Of a stretch of DNA of 64,000 bases, positions 56,845-64,000 are shown one piece after another. Positions within the stretch are counted from its first letter, which is position 1, and every line of letters begins with the position of its first letter. The position numbers and the translations under genes were made by a program. Under the pieces are notes generated by a model that had not been told where the DNA came from, did not search any database, and saw only the letters and a list, made by a program, of their open reading frames with translations. Origin of the DNA: Burkholderia cepacia GG4 (lineage in GTDB: Bacteria > Pseudomonadota > Gammaproteobacteria > Burkholderiales > Burkholderiaceae); the NCBI RefSeq assembly GCF_000292915.1, contig NC_018513.1, positions 1,240,001 through 1,304,000 on the forward strand. Reading direction: 5' to 3'.

Positions 56845-58062
56845 TCAGTGAAAGTGCGGCTGGGCGGGGGACGCGTCTTCCGGCATTTCCGCATGGACGA
56901 TTTCGCCGAGCGGATCCGCATAGAGCGGCACGCCGCAGTCGTCGCAGTACTCGGGTTCGAAGCGGCCTGCGTGCCGCCGGACGTCGGTTACACCGCATTC
57001 CTTCAGCAGGCTCACGATTTCCTCGAGCGGTCCTTCGATCGGTGCTTCGCCTTCGAGCGTCGCGTTGTCGCTCGCCACGTCGCCGTTCTCGCGGCCGTAG
57101 AGCGGCCACACGACGCCATAGATCACGTCGTTGCTGGCGCGTCGAGTGAAGCCGACGCGATACTCGTCGATCCGACGTTCGCCGAAGCCGGCGACCACGG
57201 CGCGCAGTTCCTGCGGTGCCGCACCAAGTGTGTCGAAAAGATAACGGATGGCCGTTCGGACCGTGTGCGGTCGGATGCGTTCGTCCGCATCCCGGCAAGC
57301 CGAATAGTACGCGTCCGGAAGCAGGCATTCGAACTCGCAGCCGGGGAGTGCGACCGACAGGTTCGGGCCGCCCTGGGCCGTCCATTGCTCGAGACACTGG
57401 CCGCGCTCGATCCGGTTGCCGTGCTCTTCTTCCTGCCAGCGGAACAACGGTGCGCCGGCAGGGGCTGCCACGACGGCGAGCAGGAAGCGCGGGTCAGCGA
57501 GGATCGGCGAGGTTTCGGGCAGGTCGCCGAAGCTGAGCTTGGCTGCGTGCTGGCCGATTGCCGCATGCGCGAGTTGCTGGGCGAGCCGGTAGGTCTCGAC
57601 GTGGTGCCGCGGCAACTGGTCGATGCTGTACAGGAACGGGGCGAGCCCGACGAGCGTGCCGGTTGCGAGCACGTGTGCTTGCAGGTGCGTGCGCAGCGCA
57701 TCGGCCACGTCGCCCTTCAACGGTCCCGACGGAATCATGTAGCGCGTCCACGCAAGAACGGGGACGGCGACCAGCAGCGCGTCGTACGGCTGGCCGTCGT
57801 GCTCGATCACCATCGACTCGCTGTGCGTCTCGGCCATGTCGGCGAGCGCACCGTACGCATCGGGGTGATTCTGCTGGAGATGGTCGAGTGCGGCGTCGAG
57901 CGTGGTCTGGTTGCCGTTGCGAACGATCTTGGCGAGCAGCGCATCGAGCTTCGCTTCCCAGAAGCGATCCTCGATGCGGCTGCCCGACGCGAAGAGCGCA
58001 AGCGACAGGCCGACCAGTTTGTCGGCGTCGGGGGGGAGGCGTTTGGCGATTCGCTGGCGCAT
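56845..58062 (-). CDS. DUF2863 family protein
   Basis: A 405-residue DUF2863 protein, function unknown. It is soluble with no signal peptide. The opening MRQRIAKRLPPDADKLVGLSL and the C-terminal FEPEYCDDCGVPLYADPLGE are visible; the C-x2-C near residue 380 is a possible half zinc site. The start is chosen at ATG 58062, where family similarity begins. An in-frame ATG at 58143 would add 27 residues; neither has a clear ribosome site. It lies next to the rRNA operon, transcribed away from it. Confidence 0.85.
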   Translation of the reverse strand: MRQRIAKRLPPDADKLVGLSLALFASGSRIEDRFWEAKLDALLAKIVRNGNQTTLDAALDHLQQNHPDAYGALADMAETHSESMVIEHDGQPYDALLVAVPVLAWTRYMIPSGPLKGDVADALRTHLQAHVLATGTLVGLAPFLYSIDQLPRHHVETYRLAQQLAHAAIGQHAAKLSFGDLPETSPILADPRFLLAVVAAPAGAPLFRWQEEEHGNRIERGQCLEQWTAQGGPNLSVALPGCEFECLLPDAYYSACRDADERIRPHTVRTAIRYLFDTLGAAPQELRAVVAGFGERRIDEYRVGFTRRASNDVIYGVVWPLYGRENGDVASDNATLEGEAPIEGPLEEIVSLLKECGVTDVRRHAGRFEPEYCDDCGVPLYADPLGEIVHAEMPEDASPAQPHFH

Positions 58063-58191
58063 ATTAAATACGTATAGAAAGAGGCGAAGAACCTCACATT
58101 CTAGTCCGTTCTTTGCACCATAAGCGGTCTCGTGCTCGGGCATGGCCGGAAGGTCGAATCGCGGGGCGTGAAAAATAATGCATCAAACCCC
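58063..58191. other. Gene-free region between DUF2863 and rRNA promoter 1
   Basis: Holds the presumed DUF2863 promoter (minus strand), which I could not fix, and AT-rich sequence (AAAAATAATG, 58171-58180) that could be an upstream element for the rRNA promoter. Confidence 0.4.
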
Positions 58192-58220
58192 TTGCGCGAT
58201 CGCCAGCTACTGCATAGAAT
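58192..58220 (+). promoter_or_regulatory. Ribosomal RNA operon promoter, upstream (P1-like)
   Basis: TTGCGC at 58192-58197 and TAGAAT at 58215-58220, 17-bp spacer, with an A-rich upstream element. Further downstream is a second, stronger match. Confidence 0.5.
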
Positions 58221-58351
58221 CACGCCTCTTTCGCGCTAACGGAAACGCAGCGCGGGAGGGAAGGGAAGCGGTGCTGTCGGGGTTGTTGTAGAGGCCTAGG
58301 CGCACACGAAGTTGAACCCCAACCGTCGCAACGAAGTAGTTAAAAAAGTTG

Positions 58352-58380
58352 TTGACGAGTTGAAAAAGACGGTTCATAAT
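58352..58380 (+). promoter_or_regulatory. Ribosomal RNA operon promoter, downstream (P2-like)
   Basis: TTGACG at 58352-58357 and CATAAT at 58375-58380, 17-bp spacer. An A-rich upstream element (TTAAAAAAGTTG) abuts the -35, as in strong rRNA promoters. The predicted start near 58387 gives a leader of about 240 bases before 16S. Confidence 0.75.
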
Positions 58381-58403
58381 CTCGCTTCTCTGCTGCTGAA
58401 AAC

Positions 58404-58453
58404 GCAGCGCTGCTGAGAAACACGAAGTTCCTCGCAGAAATGCTCTTTAAAAA
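58404..58453 (+). promoter_or_regulatory. Antitermination region with boxA and small palindrome
   Basis: A GCAGCGCTGC palindrome (58404-58413, boxB-like) is followed by TGCTCTTTAAAAA at 58441-58453, a near exact match to rRNA boxA (TGCTCTTTAACA). NusB/S10 binding here would allow Rho-resistant transcription of the rRNA operon. Confidence 0.75.
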
Positions 58454-58456
58454 TTA

Positions 58457-58478
58457 ACAGCCGATAAGTGTGGGCGCT
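58457..58478 (+). other. 16S processing stem, 5' arm
   Basis: These 22 bases (ACAGCCGATAAG onward) pair with 60182-60203 (ending CTTATCGGCTGT) downstream of 16S with only two G-T wobbles. The resulting long stem is the expected RNase III substrate that releases pre-16S. Confidence 0.8.
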
Positions 58479-58626
58479 TGATGGAAGCGAGCTGATCTTC
58501 GGATCAGATAGCGAAAGTATCAAGAGTCTCACACTAAAGTAAGTCAGGTTTATGAAGCAATTCATATTCCTGTCAGCTTTGAGTGAGCGACCGGTTCTTA
58601 ACCGAACCGAAAACAGTAACAGGTTT

Positions 58627-60159
<1,533 letters not shown>

Positions 60160-60222
60160 CCAGAGCTTCTCGCAAAAATTGAGCGCTCACGCTTATCGGC
60201 TGTAAATTAAAGACAGACTCAG

Positions 60223-60299
60223 GGGTCTGTAGCTCAGTCGGTTAGAGCACCGTCTTGATAAGGCGGGGGTCGTTGGTTCGAATCCAACCAGACCCACCA
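60223..60299 (+). tRNA. tRNA-Ile(GAT)
   Basis: A 77-base tRNA with encoded CCA. Acceptor GGGTCTG/CAGACCC, anticodon loop CTTGATAAG with anticodon GAT, and T arm GTTGGTTCGAATCCAAC. First of two spacer tRNAs in the rRNA operon. Confidence 0.98.
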
Positions 60300-60341
60300 C
60301 CGTCTTGTGTGGCGGTACACACCTGAGGAATACCTGTACAT

Positions 60342-60417
60342 GGGGGCATAGCTCAGCTGGGAGAGCACCTGCTTTGCAAGCAGGGGGTCGTCGGTTCGAT
60401 CCCGTCTGCCTCCACCA
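60342..60417 (+). tRNA. tRNA-Ala(TGC)
   Basis: A 76-base tRNA with encoded CCA. Acceptor GGGGGCA/TGCCTCC with one G-T pair, anticodon stem CCTGC/GCAGG and loop TTTGCAA with anticodon TGC. Second spacer tRNA, 42 bases after tRNA-Ile, as in most rRNA operons. Confidence 0.98.
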
Positions 60418-60507
60418 ATCTTCAATGACAAGCGTTCGACTTGGGTCGAGCATTTGTCATTGGCGATTGAGCCAGTCAGAGTGATACGAAGTATGTATCG
60501 GCTGTCG

Positions 60508-60520
60508 TTCTTTAACAATC
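60508..60520 (+). promoter_or_regulatory. Spacer boxA before 23S
   Basis: GTTCTTTAACAATC at about 60507-60520 matches the boxA consensus and lies in the 283-base gene-free part of the spacer between tRNA-Ala and 23S. It is the second NusB-type antitermination site of the operon. Confidence 0.72.
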
Positions 60521-60687
60521 TGGAAGAAGTAAGTAATTTGGATAGCGGAAGCGTCTTGAGATGGACGTGAAAACTATCCGGGTTGTGATTGTATCGATGT
60601 ATCTCAAGATGATTCGAACTCTATGTTTGACTCAATTGGAATACGGCACAACGCGAGAACTCAACCTGTAGCGACTGTCGATGAGAC

Positions 60688-60700
60688 AGACTCGTTATAG

Positions 60701-60708
<8 letters not shown>
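60688..60708 (+). other. 23S processing stem, 5' arm
   Basis: AGACTCGTTATAG and the first eight bases of 23S pair with 63571-63591 (GCTTGATCCTATAACAAGTC) with one mismatch and one wobble. This forms the stem from which 23S is cut. Confidence 0.75.
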
Positions 60709-63580
<2,872 letters not shown>

Positions 63581-63732
63581 ATAACAAGTCTGCCTTGTAG
63601 ATCGGCGCCGTGCGACAGCACTGGCTGCAGGATCCGAAGCGACAAGTTGGATTCTCGTGTGTGATACACACAACCAAAATTACTGCTTCTTCCCAGATTG
63701 GTCGCGTTGCGAAGCAACGCGACAACCCTCTT

Positions 63733-63848
63733 TGCCTGATGACCATAGCGAGTCGGTCCCACCCCTTCCCATCCCGAACAGGACCGTGAAACGACTCTAC
63801 GCCGATGATAGTGCGGATTCCCGTGTGAAAGTAGGTAATCGTCAGGCT
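63733..63848 (+). rRNA. rrf: 5S ribosomal RNA
   Basis: About 116 bases. 5' TGCCTGATGACC pairs with 3' GGTAATCGTCAGGC. The internal CCATCCCGAACAG and CGCCGATGATAGT blocks match the bacterial 5S consensus. It follows 23S by about 150 bases with no distal tRNA. Confidence 0.94.
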
Positions 63849-63860
63849 CCCTAAGCCAGA

Positions 63861-63888
63861 AACCCCCGCCCGAAAGGCGGGGGTTTTT
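63861..63888 (+). terminator. Terminator of the rRNA operon
   Basis: AACCCCCGCC (63861-63870) pairs with GGCGGGGGTT (63876-63885) over CGAAA, followed by TTT. It is a very strong stem. Confidence 0.92.
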
Positions 63889-63912
63889 GCATTGGTGCGC
63901 CGGAAATGGTGG

Positions 63913-63944
63913 GGTGCTGAGGTGCTGAGGTGCTGAGGTGCTGA
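63913..63944. repeat. Four tandem copies of GGTGCTGA
   Basis: Four exact copies of an 8-base unit sit 25 bases after the rRNA terminator. No gene is visible over it; the remaining bases to 64000 hold nothing I can support. Confidence 0.9.
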
Positions 63945-64000
63945 TGCGGTGAACTGGTCGCTGGCATCGGCGGGCGGTGAGCTGGCCGCGACCTGTACCC

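Noticed and set aside
60193..60518. Minus-strand frames over tRNA-Ile and tRNA-Ala with peptides such as RQTGSNRRPPACKAGALP
   Set aside because: Well-known false proteins from translating antisense tRNA sequence.

Overview
The window looks like chromosome 1 of a Burkholderia cepacia complex member, a GC-rich betaproteobacterium. The 16S sequence, the betaproteobacterial gene orders (rpsO-pnp, secG-tRNA-Leu-nuoA-N, ilvB-ilvN-ilvC-psd-pssA-leuA) and the protein sequences all point there. The species cannot be fixed by eye. The region is core chromosome. I saw no insertion sequence, integrase, phage gene, CRISPR array or obvious compositional island.

Layout. 1-7.8 kb: a DUF924 protein, then a minus-strand run with a GT39/ArnT-like glycosyltransferase, an SDR oxidoreductase, a LOG-type nucleotide phosphoribohydrolase overlapping a TetR regulator, and a lipid/envelope trio (DgkA, a GT1 glycosyltransferase, an LpxH-like phosphoesterase). 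8.0-10.3 kb: a minus-strand cassette of an ECF-type sigma factor, DUF3619, DUF3106 and an RDD membrane protein. It resembles a sigma/anti-sigma/periplasmic-sensor module that I cannot assign to a named system. 10.5-17.7 kb: branched-chain amino acid and phospholipid synthesis on the plus strand (ilvB, ilvN, ilvC, psd, pssA, leuA), with a Leu-rich leader peptide upstream of leuA. 17.7-22.3 kb: a SulP anion transporter with a beta-carbonic anhydrase, a lipoprotein and an orphan amino-acid-type binding protein.

22.4-43.2 kb: rpsO, pnp, a quinone oxidoreductase, tpiA, secG, tRNA-Leu(GAG) and the complete 14-gene complex I operon nuoA-N. A small membrane protein gene (DUF2818) overlaps the end of nuoN and a Nudix hydrolase follows. 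43.9-54.2 kb: DUF1178, a translationally coupled acyl-CoA dehydrogenase pair with two MaoC hydratases, two GST-family genes, an enoyl-CoA hydratase/isomerase, a methionine-type aminotransferase, a PIN-domain protein, YaaA and an M14 carboxypeptidase. 54.2-58.1 kb: an exported protein with a histone-like lysine-rich tail, a CbiM-like permease, an orphan LuxR regulator with a degenerate receiver, and DUF2863.

58.1-63.9 kb: a complete ribosomal RNA operon (16S, tRNA-Ile, tRNA-Ala, 23S, 5S) with promoters, boxA antitermination sites, processing stems and a strong terminator, followed by an 8-bp tandem repeat. The best leads are the sigma/DUF3619/DUF3106/RDD cassette, the apparently leaderless Leu leader peptide of leuA, the pnp and ilvB-ilvN RNA structures, the His-rich insertion in NuoL, DUF2818 as a possible complex I partner, and the palindrome in the TetR promoter.
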